The notes under the pieces: generated by a model
Seen by the model: only the letters and a program-made list of their open reading frames with translations
Told to the model about the DNA's origin: nothing
Databases searched by the model: none
Shown: positions 1 to 6,293 of the stretch, piece after piece
How positions within the stretch are numbered: position 1 is the stretch's first letter
Layout: each line of letters starts with the position of its first letter
Made by a program: the position numbers and the translations under genes
NCBI GenBank assembly: GCA_903864375.1
Contig: CAIPFS010000295.1
Location: 1 to 6,293, forward strand
Origin: an uncultured Verrucomicrobiota bacterium
GTDB lineage: Bacteria > Verrucomicrobiota > Verrucomicrobiia > Limisphaerales > UBA9464
DNA length: 6,293 nt
Reading direction: 5' to 3'

Positions 1-300
1 GACCCCGAGCTTGCTCCCAATGCTCAGGCCAACGCTGCACTCAACCAAAATTTCGCTGGCGAGTGTTGCTGATCCGATGGGCATTGAGCCGCCGATCTGT
101 CCGGTGACGGACTCCAGCTTGTTGGAGTTTGCGCCGACTGACGTCTGGCGACTACAAATGCGTGGTGGTACCGAGGGTCCGGCGGACGGCCCGTGGGCTT
201 CGCTCACCTCCCTGTAGGCGCCCGTCGTCAGACGGCGCTAATCAATCGGGAGTCACCGGGATGCATATCGACTGGGAATGGTGAAGATCCCCGCGATGGC
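1..300. other. Left-edge region with no confident gene; open on both strands
   Basis: I find no recognisable gene here. On the minus strand one frame stays open from a TAG near 240 to the window edge (about 78 codons); its only early start is a GTG at 207 directly after a GGGAG run. On the plus strand a frame open from the left edge, with ATG at 11, ends at 217. The two overlap almost completely, so at most one can be real, and neither product shows a domain, signal peptide or membrane segment that I recognise. The stretch also contains two short inverted repeats: 177-181 with 183-187 (GTCCG/CGGAC), and an imperfect hairpin at 218-238 (CCGTC/GACGG extended by GCG/CGC past one bulged C). It could be the edge of a dispersed repeat or of a gene lying mostly outside the window. 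Confidence 0.3.
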
Positions 301-373
301 GGGACATTCCTCCGGATGCAAGTCCCTCCGAAGGAGGGACATCCAGCGGAGGGACGCGCTCCTGCAAGTCCCT
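301..373. repeat. Cluster of GTCCCTCC/GGAGGGAC half-sites (REP-like palindromic repeat)
   Basis: Five copies of one half-site occur in alternating orientation within 73 bases: GGGAC at 301-305, GTCCCTCC at 322-329, GGAGGGAC at 333-340, GGAGGGAC at 348-355 and GTCCCT at 368-373. The second and third form a perfect 8-bp hairpin with a 3-base loop. The fourth and fifth form a 6-bp stem (350-355 with 368-373) around a 12-base loop. The 11-mer TGCAAGTCCCT is repeated directly at 317-327 and 363-373. The cluster lies just downstream of the propeller-protein gene, a usual position for repetitive extragenic palindromes. The structure is seen directly; whether it recurs elsewhere in the genome is inferred and cannot be tested from this window. 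Confidence 0.6.
322..340 (-). terminator. Candidate 3' hairpin downstream of the propeller-protein gene
   Basis: A perfect 8-bp GC-rich stem (322-329 with 333-340) closes a 3-base loop, about 60 bases beyond the stop codon of the minus-strand gene ending at 402. No T-run follows on the minus strand, so it is not a canonical intrinsic terminator. It may block 3' exonucleases, act as a weak terminator, or be only one arm of the palindrome cluster it sits in. Confidence 0.3.
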
Positions 374-401
374 ATTTCGATTTCAACCGTCACCGCCCGG
401 T

Positions 402-2672
402 TCACGGCACCGCCGGACGGGGCGGGCCCTCGTACGGCCTGGCACCGAGTTCCCGATGGAGGCTGTGCTCCACCGTCAGAACCGCCGGATCGGTTGCCGT
501 GGGGGCTGCAATAAAGCCATAGTATCTTCCCATCCAGTAGGCCAGAAGCCAGCTGCTGGGCTCCACCACATCCTTTCCATCCGTCCCGCCGTCCGCCTGC
601 ATGGTCCATGCATCCCAACGCATTGGTTCCCGTTCCCTGGGCGAAAATGGTCGAATCCCACCCAGAAAGGTCTGGTACCCGTCGGGAGTCCGGAGATCGG
701 TGCGATGAGAATTTTGATAGGACCAGACCCGCAGGTCCAGGGGCCACTCCCTCAAATGCCCCAGGGAGGCCGCCATCTCCGTGTCGTCCCCCGAAATCAC
801 CTGATGCACAAAGTTATACCAGGGCTGCTGTTCAATCCGGAGCATCTCGTAGGTCCGCTCAAAGCTGCGCCGATAGAGGGCGCGGCGATCCGCGTCCTGC
901 TCATATTGCAGCAGATTCCAATAACTCCAGAAGGCCAGTTGGTCCTCGAAATGCGCCACGGAATCGGGGGGGAATGTCTTCCGTTGGCGGAGCGTGTGGG
1001 TCGGATATCCCATGTCCACGAGCCGTTGATAGGCGGCGGCAAATTGAGGATCGCCGGTCAGCACCTCGGCGGTTTTGATGAAGGACAGAAGTTCAAGGCA
1101 CTGCAATCCCCGATCAAAATGTCCCTCGTCAGTCTTGAAATAGTCCGGGTCCCAACGCCCCCAGCGGGTCGGCCGGCCGTCCAGATCAATCAATTGCCAG
1201 CCGTGTGTCATCAGGTGCATGGCGATGGCGGCGAGGTGTTCCCGACCCTGCCGAAGCTCGTCCCCCTGGGCCGCAGTCTCGAGAAAGCGTGCGGTGGAAT
1301 AAAAGTGGGAACACAGCTCGTCACTGGAGGTATCTCCCTTCCATTCAAACCGGCCTCCCGCCACGGGATTCCATTCAGCGGGATAACCTCCGGAACCGCC
1401 CGTGGCCTTGTGCCCCTTTTCACCCACCACCCAGAGTCCGCGCGCCACAAACCCCGGAATGCCGGTCATGGTCCGGAGCCAGCGAAGGGCATGAAAGGTG
1501 TTGGTCGCAGCAGCACGGGCCTGTGGTTCATGGGTCACCGCGTAGCGGTAGGATTCCGCGACCAGATAGTCGCCGGAGTATCCACCATCGTTGTCCCCGG
1601 ATTCGCGGACGAATTCGTGAAGACCGGCATCCCATTCCAACTTTTGAATCAGGCCCAGGCGATTATGCCCCCATTCCTCGATTTCCTTTTCGTAATAGGC
1701 GGCTTTCTTCGCGAGGGTATACGGTTCGTAGTCGATGATGCCCAACCCGCCATCGGTGGCGATATAAACGGATTTTCCCGAGACTGAGATGGCGTTGACG
1801 TGATCCGACGGCAGCCATCGCTGCCCGGCAAAATAGTGAAAATGCCCGCCGGTTTGTCGAAGTGCACCGCGGGAAGTCCCGACCCAGAGGTCCTCATCGA
1901 ATCCCCGGACAAGGCAGCGCACATCCTCATAGGGAAGGCCCTGTTCCCCCCGGAGCGTGGTCATGGACATTCCGCGCAAAACCCCCAACCCCCGGTCGGT
2001 GGCAAACACCAGACGGCTTCCCATCGAAACCACATCGCGCACCTCTTTTGACGGCAGTGCCCCCCAATCCCAGGCCTCATCGCCGGGAAATCCGTATTCG
2101 TCCAGACCACCCCAGCCCGTTCCGTTCCAGGTGGTCAATCGCTCTCCTCCCTGGACATACAACAGGTCCTGATGACTGACGAGGCGGTGGATGGGGAAGG
2201 CATTGGTCGCACCGCCGTCAGTGGGAATGCGATTCCCGGTCAACTGAATCAACTTCGTTCCCTCGGCCAGGTAGACCGATCCCCGATGTGAGGCCATGGC
2301 GGTTGCCGGGCGTTCCGATATCCGTCTCCAGTCTCCGTCATACCGATAGACACCGGAGGCGGTCAAAGCCCAGGTCGCGGCATCCAGATGGACCAACTGA
2401 TGAACGGCTCCGTCCACTTGTGAAACCGACCGCCATTCATCAGCCACTCGCTCCATCACTCCCTGAGTGTCTCCGACGAAGAGGTGGGTTCCATGGACCG
2501 CCACAGCGGTCAGCGGACGGGTCGATGGAATTTGTCGCCCGATCTCCTGAAGATAGACCTCATCCGGGGCCGCTTTGGGATGAAGCGGTGGAAACGTATC
2601 GGCTGCAAAAAGTCGGGACGCCACCGTCAGCCAGAGGACCAAAACAAGGGAGTGTCGAAAGGGCGTGATCAT
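402..2672 (-). CDS. Secreted protein: N-terminal seven-blade propeller plus C-terminal helical domain of unknown function
   Basis: The product has 756 residues. I start it at the ATG at 2672 because this gives a clean Sec signal peptide: basic MITPFRH start, hydrophobic core at about residues 8-18, likely cleavage near 23-24. An upstream ATG at 2792 in the same frame adds 40 non-signal-like residues and is less likely. Residues about 54-313 hold roughly seven blade-like repeats, starting near 54, 90, 123, 161, 208, 249 and 290. The last three (for example EDVRCLVRGFDEDLWVGTS at 249-267) match the style of two-component-regulator propellers. No histidine kinase or membrane segment follows. Residues about 330-725 form a mostly helical domain with GDNDG (359-363), GDTSSDE (446-452), DLDGRPTRWGRW (496-507) and many Trp and Tyr. 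This could be an alpha/alpha-barrel enzyme, but I cannot name an activity. It is expected to act in the periplasm or outside the cell. No clear ribosome binding site is visible. Confidence 0.85.
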   Translation of the reverse strand: MITPFRHSLVLVLWLTVASRLFAADTFPPLHPKAAPDEVYLQEIGRQIPSTRPLTAVAVHGTHLFVGDTQGVMERVADEWRSVSQVDGAVHQLVHLDAATWALTASGVYRYDGDWRRISERPATAMASHRGSVYLAEGTKLIQLTGNRIPTDGGATNAFPIHRLVSHQDLLYVQGGERLTTWNGTGWGGLDEYGFPGDEAWDWGALPSKEVRDVVSMGSRLVFATDRGLGVLRGMSMTTLRGEQGLPYEDVRCLVRGFDEDLWVGTSRGALRQTGGHFHYFAGQRWLPSDHVNAISVSGKSVYIATDGGLGIIDYEPYTLAKKAAYYEKEIEEWGHNRLGLIQKLEWDAGLHEFVRESGDNDGGYSGDYLVAESYRYAVTHEPQARAAATNTFHALRWLRTMTGIPGFVARGLWVVGEKGHKATGGSGGYPAEWNPVAGGRFEWKGDTSSDELCSHFYSTARFLETAAQGDELRQGREHLAAIAMHLMTHGWQLIDLDGRPTRWGRWDPDYFKTDEGHFDRGLQCLELLSFIKTAEVLTGDPQFAAAYQRLVDMGYPTHTLRQRKTFPPDSVAHFEDQLAFWSYWNLLQYEQDADRRALYRRSFERTYEMLRIEQQPWYNFVHQVISGDDTEMAASLGHLREWPLDLRVWSYQNSHRTDLRTPDGYQTFLGGIRPFSPREREPMRWDAWTMQADGGTDGKDVVEPSSWLLAYWMGRYYGFIAAPTATDPAVLTVEHSLHRELGARPYEGPPRPAVP

Positions 2673-2905
2673 ACCGGGTTTCGAGGATTCCCCGACAGGG
2701 AGCGCCGGTAAAGCCAATCCCACCCGGGATGGCTGCCACGCTGCCGATCCTCCTGATTCCGCCCCCCCGCTCAGACCGCCATCCGTCGGCAAAAACCATC
2801 GATCAGGATCACTTTACCCCCATTTCAGGGGACGGACGGAAAAAACCCAACCTTGGGGCCTCCCGTCGCCGGTTCTTGGATGTTCTCCGGTCGGTCGGAG
2901 GACAC
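2673..2905. other. Intergenic gap between the small kinase and the propeller-protein gene
   Basis: This 233-base gap holds no credible gene. Two weak inverted repeats are visible: 2885-2889 with 2896-2900 (CTCCG/CGGAG, 6-base loop), just after the kinase stop codon, and a CCCC/GGGG pair near 2817-2830. Neither is followed by a T-run. The gap is long enough for a separate promoter for the propeller-protein gene, but I could not pick out a convincing -35/-10 pair. Confidence 0.4.
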
Positions 2906-3742
2906 TCACGCACTCAAGGCGCGGAGGGTCGAGTACACTTCGGTCGCCGATGGTCGTTGCTCCGGATTCTTGTTCAGCATCCGGGCGATCAATTGATGAA
3001 AAGAGGACGGGAGTTCGGGTCGCCATCGATCGAGGGAAGGCGCCGCACCATCCCGAATCTCCGCCATCACCTCCACGGTGGACGTCGCCTGAAACGGATG
3101 TCGGCGGGCTGCCAGTTCGAACAAGCAAAGTCCAAGGGAGAAGAGGTCTGAGGCCGGGGTCAACGTCTGACCGAGGGTTTGTTCGGGAGACATGTAGCGC
3201 GGCGGTCCAACGACCATGCCGACAGAGGTGACGTCATTGACGGTGTCCAACGTCGGTTCAGGGACACGGGTGTACATCCGGGCCAGTCCCCAATCCAGAA
3301 TCTTGGCAATTCCGTCCCGGGTCAGCAGAACATTTTCGGGTTTAAGGTCTCGATGCACGAGGCCCAGTTGATGAGCGGCCTCGAGCCCGCTGGCGAGTTG
3401 AGCCCCCAGCTTGGCCAGGGCGGGTGGATGGAGTCGCTGGCCGACCAGGGATCGCAGCGAGCTTCCGTTGACCAATTCCATGGCCAGGTACCAGACGCCG
3501 TCGCACTCTCCAAAATCGAGGAAGTGAACAATGTTTCGATGCTGCAAGCGACGCATGACCGACGCCTCGCGTTGAAACCGGCGCAACCATTCGTCGGCGG
3601 TTGTCAGCGCGGGCGACAGGATTTTCAGCGCGAGCTCGGTGGAATCCGGGGGGCGGGTGGCCCGGTAGACTTTACTGGTGGCTCCGGAACCGAGAAACGC
3701 CGTCAATTGATAGGGGCCAAAAAACGAGGGAAATGACTTCAT
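2906..3742 (-). CDS. Stand-alone Hanks-type Ser/Thr protein kinase with DWG and GPP variants
   Basis: The product has 278 residues and is little more than a kinase domain. It should transfer phosphate from ATP to Ser/Thr of protein targets in the cytosol, as no signal peptide or membrane helix is visible. Visible landmarks: glycine loop GSGATSKV (18-25, with Ser in place of the third Gly), ATP-binding Lys40 in LALKIL, Glu59 of helix C, catalytic HRDLKPEN (130-137), metal-binding DWG (150-152), P+1 loop GPPRYMSPEQ (179-188), Asp199 of helix F, and the terminal Arg motif in NPEQRPSA. Most families have DFG and GTP at the two variant sites; Lys, HRD and Asn are intact, so activity is still expected. 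The start at 3742 places the kinase fold right after a short leader (FGPYQL). An in-frame ATG at 3799 would add 19 residues. The frame stays open upstream into the neighbouring kinase gene, but that part is shadow. It lies 139 bases downstream of the large kinase in the same direction. Confidence 0.9.
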   Translation of the reverse strand: MKSFPSFFGPYQLTAFLGSGATSKVYRATRPPDSTELALKILSPALTTADEWLRRFQREASVMRRLQHRNIVHFLDFGECDGVWYLAMELVNGSSLRSLVGQRLHPPALAKLGAQLASGLEAAHQLGLVHRDLKPENVLLTRDGIAKILDWGLARMYTRVPEPTLDTVNDVTSVGMVVGPPRYMSPEQTLGQTLTPASDLFSLGLCLFELAARRHPFQATSTVEVMAEIRDGAAPSLDRWRPELPSSFHQLIARMLNKNPEQRPSATEVYSTLRALSA

Positions 3743-3881
3743 TCCAAAAGGTCGCCCCGAACATGTCAGCAGGGATGCCGGAGCGACAGCGGAATTCATG
3801 GACGTTTTAACGCCATGCCTCTGAAAGCTGCCTCCGGGCACCGGACCGTGCCCTCCCGGGAAAAGGAGTGGGCGTCCGGGA
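3743..3881. other. Gap between the two kinase genes, with a 6-bp hairpin
   Basis: This 139-base gap contains a perfect inverted repeat, GGGCAC at 3836-3841 with GTGCCC at 3848-3853, enclosing a 6-base loop. A second 5-bp pair (3870-3874 with 3886-3890) spans the stop codon of the large kinase. No T-run follows either on the minus strand, so termination would be weak at best. The two kinase genes could still be partly co-transcribed. I see no strong Shine-Dalgarno before the ATG at 3742. Confidence 0.35.
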
Positions 3882-6107
3882 TTAGCGCCCCGCCTCGACC
3901 CGGGCCCGTCGCTCTGCATCCAGGACGGCCAGCGTCGGGACCGTAAGAGTGCCCCGGAGCGGGGCATGATCCCCCACCCGCCATGCGACGTCCCATCCGT
4001 CTCCGATGGCTTTTCCATTCGTAAACTGCGGAACAAGACGCTCCAGGACCAGCATCCGTCGTCCGGTATCCACATTCCAAAATTCAACCTCGTCGTGCCG
4101 ATTGACCGAGAGCAACGTCCGTCCATCGGACGTGTAGGCCATGTCGGTGACGTCCGCGTCCACCAGTGATAACGGTCCCTGAAGGGCATTTCCGTCCACG
4201 GTCCAGATCCGCACCGAACCATCCGTGAAGGCGACGGCCAGGGACCTTCCCCTGGACGAGAGAGCCAACCGTCCGATGTTGTTCGACCCAGCCGGTAGAA
4301 GGCGTTGAAATGGCGTCGTGCCCATGGACTTGATCTCCACCACACCGCCCCCTGCGTTCCGTGCCATCAGCAGACCGTCGGCAGAGCGGACCGTTGCCAC
4401 GTCGGACGAGGCCGATGGAGGTGCGGTCGGGCCATTCGTCGATCCCGTCGTTTGGAATAGCCTCGCCACGATTGAGCCGAGGCCAGCCGGAGAATTTGCT
4501 GATGGCTCCTGGCGGGCGGCACTCCAGAGGAACCGCCATTCCAGGCCGCGGAAGTCTTCAGCCGTTTCCCCGCCACCGGGAAAATATTTACCGAGAAGAT
4601 TGCGGGCAGTTCCCAGCCGGCCGGCCTCGAGTTCAAATTGCGCCAGACGCATGTCTGCGGCGTAGGCTTCCAGACGCAGTTCGCGGGTGATCCACTCGGC
4701 ACGGACCCTGGAGGTGATGGCCGCCTGCCGCGCGACGGTCTCCAATCGGGCCAGCTCCTGGGATTTTTCCCAGATCCGCGTCTGCTCCCGTTCGGCGCGA
4801 TTGGCCCGGATGGCCTCCCACGTGCTGGCTCCGACTCCCAGCAGGAGGGTCGTGACCACCGCCACGCCCGACGCAAAAGCCAGTTCATTCCGCCGAATGG
4901 CCTTGCGGAGTCGATACAGGGTGCTCGGGGGCCGGGCGATCACCGGTTCATAATTCAGATAACGCCGGATATCCGAGGCGAGTCCGTTGGCAGTCGCATA
5001 ACGCCGTGTCCGGTCCTTCTCGAGGCACTTCATGACGATCCAGTCGAGGTCTCCCTTGAGCAGATGGATCAACCGGGGCGGTTCGAGAGAACGGCGTTGG
5101 GCAACGGCCCGCAGCTCGTCATCATCCAGCGTGTTCATCCGGGTGCTGGGGCGCACCGGCTCCCGTTCGCGAATGGTCCGACGGATGGCGTCAATCCCAC
5201 CGGCCGCCAGTTCGTCCGCATTGAAGGGCAGCCGACCAGTCAACAATTCATAAAGCAGCACCCCCAGGCTGTAGATGTCACTCCGGGTGTCGATATCCAT
5301 GCTGCTCATCTCGGCTTGTTCCGGGCTCATGTAGGCCGGTGTCCCGATGAATTGATGGATCTGGGTATAGACCGTGTGGTCAGTCAGCCGCTGATCCGTG
5401 GCCTTGGCGATGCCAAAGTCGATGACCTTGGGGGCGGGCTGACCTTCATGAACCGAAACAAGGATGTTCGACGGCTTGATATCCCGGTGGATGATGCCCT
5501 TCTGATGCGCGTGCTGGATGGCTTCGCAAATCTGGCAGAACAGTTCGAGGCGCTGGCGGACGACCCGTTTCCCCTGGTCGCAAAATTCGGTCACCCGGAT
5601 GCCGCGGACCAGCTCCATGACAAAATAAGGACGTCCCGTCGGGGTGGCTCCGGCATCCAGCACTTTGGCAATGTGCGGATGGTCCATCATGGCCAGGGCC
5701 TGCCGTTCCGCGGCAAACCGGGACACCACATCCCGGGTATCCATTCCCATCTTGATCACCTTGAGTGCCACCCGTCGGCGGACGGGAGCCAACTGCTCGG
5801 CGACATAAACAACCCCCCATCCCCCTTCCCCAATCTTTTCCAGCAATCGATACCGGTCGATGACCTGCCCTTCGATGTCGGCCTGGGGCACCTCGTCCGT
5901 TTCCAGGCGGATGGTAAATTCAGCAGGCGCAGCCTGGGGAACCGGGGGGTTGTCCAACGTTTCGCCGCGATCGAGTTCCCGTTCCAGCCGCGCACGATCT
6001 TCCGGGCTATCGATGACCAATGCCAGAAATCCGGCCCGCTCGGCCGGAGGCATCCGGGCTGCCGCCTGAAGCAGCGCCCGTTCACGAACGGAAAACGGAT
6101 CCACCAT
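3882..6107 (-). CDS. Membrane-anchored Ser/Thr protein kinase with a short WD40-like C-terminus
   Basis: The product has 741 residues. The N-terminal helical segment (about 1-50, with the PPAERAGFLAL pattern) is usual for large verrucomicrobial and planctomycete kinases. The kinase domain spans about 87-385 with all key residues: glycine loop GEGGWG (93-98), Lys116, Glu134, HRDIKPSN (207-214), DFG (230-232), GTPAYMSPEQ (255-264) and Asp277. The family-typical DLDWIVMKCLEKDRTRRY and RRYLNYEPV segments follow. One transmembrane helix at about 409-427 comes next, then a likely helical, charged linker (430-500). The pre-propeller motif DFRGLEWRFLW (518-528) leads into only about three WD-like repeats (near 567-595, 609-637 and 652-681), then a degenerate stretch. 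The last residues (PTLAVLDAERRAR) resemble the usual end of full-length relatives, which tend to be much longer, so repeats may have been lost internally. It would phosphorylate cytosolic proteins in response to a signal through the C-terminal part. The ATG at 6107 is the first in frame and fits the family N-terminus; no clear ribosome binding site precedes it. Confidence 0.93.
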   Translation of the reverse strand: MVDPFSVRERALLQAAARMPPAERAGFLALVIDSPEDRARLERELDRGETLDNPPVPQAAPAEFTIRLETDEVPQADIEGQVIDRYRLLEKIGEGGWGVVYVAEQLAPVRRRVALKVIKMGMDTRDVVSRFAAERQALAMMDHPHIAKVLDAGATPTGRPYFVMELVRGIRVTEFCDQGKRVVRQRLELFCQICEAIQHAHQKGIIHRDIKPSNILVSVHEGQPAPKVIDFGIAKATDQRLTDHTVYTQIHQFIGTPAYMSPEQAEMSSMDIDTRSDIYSLGVLLYELLTGRLPFNADELAAGGIDAIRRTIREREPVRPSTRMNTLDDDELRAVAQRRSLEPPRLIHLLKGDLDWIVMKCLEKDRTRRYATANGLASDIRRYLNYEPVIARPPSTLYRLRKAIRRNELAFASGVAVVTTLLLGVGASTWEAIRANRAEREQTRIWEKSQELARLETVARQAAITSRVRAEWITRELRLEAYAADMRLAQFELEAGRLGTARNLLGKYFPGGGETAEDFRGLEWRFLWSAARQEPSANSPAGLGSIVARLFQTTGSTNGPTAPPSASSDVATVRSADGLLMARNAGGGVVEIKSMGTTPFQRLLPAGSNNIGRLALSSRGRSLAVAFTDGSVRIWTVDGNALQGPLSLVDADVTDMAYTSDGRTLLSVNRHDEVEFWNVDTGRRMLVLERLVPQFTNGKAIGDGWDVAWRVGDHAPLRGTLTVPTLAVLDAERRARVEAGR

Positions 6108-6182
6108 CGGAAGTCAGACGTTATGCGAACTCCATTGCCATCACACCCTTGCCACCCGATTCATGCCGGCCTTGAACGGATG

Positions 6183-6293
6183 CTAAATGCGCCACGCGGG
6201 CGGCTGTCCGGAGGAACTCCCCGGACCCTGCTGCGGGTATACCTGGTACAGCAACAGATAGATGACCACGCCGGTGACCGAGACGTACATCCA
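6183..6293 (-). CDS. C-terminal end of a membrane protein, probably DUF420 family (partial)
   Basis: Only the last 36 codons and a TAG stop are inside the window; the start lies beyond 6293. The visible part begins WMYVSVTGVVIYLLLYQVYP, a hydrophobic helix followed by a short polar, Pro/Gly/Ser-rich tail ending AWRI. The pattern of an aromatic start, SVTGVV and YLLLY matches, from memory, the last helix of DUF420 proteins. That family includes Bacillus CtaM, needed for caa3 oxidase maturation, and often sits near cytochrome oxidase genes. With so little sequence the family call is tentative, but the reading frame and membrane character are clear. It is co-oriented with the large kinase, 75 bases upstream of it. 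I see no terminator in that gap, so read-through into the kinase is possible. Confidence 0.6.
   Translation of the reverse strand, partial: WMYVSVTGVVIYLLLYQVYPQQGPGSSSGQPPAWRI

Noticed and set aside
107..167. Plus-strand trace of an immunoglobulin-like domain (SSLLEFAPTDV then GDYKCVV)
   Set aside because: The two pieces are in different frames, the match is very short, and nothing upstream or downstream continues an Ig-like fold.
456..1787. A plus-strand open frame of 443 codons inside the propeller-protein gene
   Set aside because: It is fully antisense to a gene with a signal peptide and clear repeats; its product has no domain logic. Long antisense frames are expected in GC-rich coding DNA.
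2673..2792. Upstream start for the propeller protein adding 40 residues
   Set aside because: The added residues would place the signal peptide internally; the ATG at 2672 gives a normal signal peptide at the N-terminus.
3836..3853. Intrinsic terminator between the two kinase genes
   Set aside because: The 6-bp hairpin is real but no T-run follows it on the minus strand, so I describe it only as a hairpin within the gap.
3743..4345. Upstream extension of the small kinase frame by about 200 codons
   Set aside because: It overlaps the 3' end of the large kinase in another frame, is rich in Trp, Arg, Gly and Ser without domain features, and the kinase fold begins right after the ATG at 3742.
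6108..6182. Promoter for the large kinase (CATAAC at about 6117-6122 as a -10 box)
   Set aside because: No convincing -35 box lies at the right spacing, and a single 4-of-6 match is expected by chance.

Overview
The window is GC-rich (around 60%) and every convincing gene lies on the minus strand, so transcription runs from right to left. The organism is most likely a member of the Verrucomicrobiota (Pedosphaera/Limisphaerales-like), or less likely a planctomycete. The main evidence is a large membrane-anchored Ser/Thr kinase with a WD40-like C-terminus and family-typical linker sequences. A secreted two-component-regulator-type propeller protein and weak Shine-Dalgarno sequences agree with this. 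The assignment is an inference from protein style, not from a marker gene.

Layout in transcription order. (1) 6293-6183 is the last 36 codons of a membrane protein cut by the window edge, resembling the C-terminal helix of DUF420 proteins. (2) 6107-3882 encodes a 741-residue receptor-like Ser/Thr kinase: N-terminal helical segment, complete kinase domain, one transmembrane helix, and an unusually short WD40-like C-terminus. (3) After a 139-base gap containing a small hairpin, 3742-2906 encodes a 278-residue stand-alone cytosolic kinase with two departures from consensus, DWG for DFG and GPP for GTP. (4) After a 233-base gap, 2672-402 encodes a 756-residue secreted protein with about seven propeller blades and a large helical C-terminal domain of unknown function carrying distinctive acidic and Trp/Arg motifs. 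(5) Positions 1-401 hold no confident gene. They contain a cluster of GTCCCTCC/GGAGGGAC half-sites at 301-373 that looks like an extragenic palindromic repeat. At the extreme left edge is a stretch that is open on both strands and may belong to a dispersed repeat.

How the genes may work together is inference only. The membrane kinase could sense and the soluble kinase could act beside it or downstream, as the two are co-oriented neighbours. The secreted propeller protein follows in the same direction but after a gap long enough for its own promoter. I see no rRNA, tRNA, CRISPR array, transposase or phage gene. Nothing here proves a new system. The parts most worth a second look are the noncanonical small kinase, the propeller/helical-domain exoprotein, the shrunken propeller of the large kinase, and the palindrome cluster.
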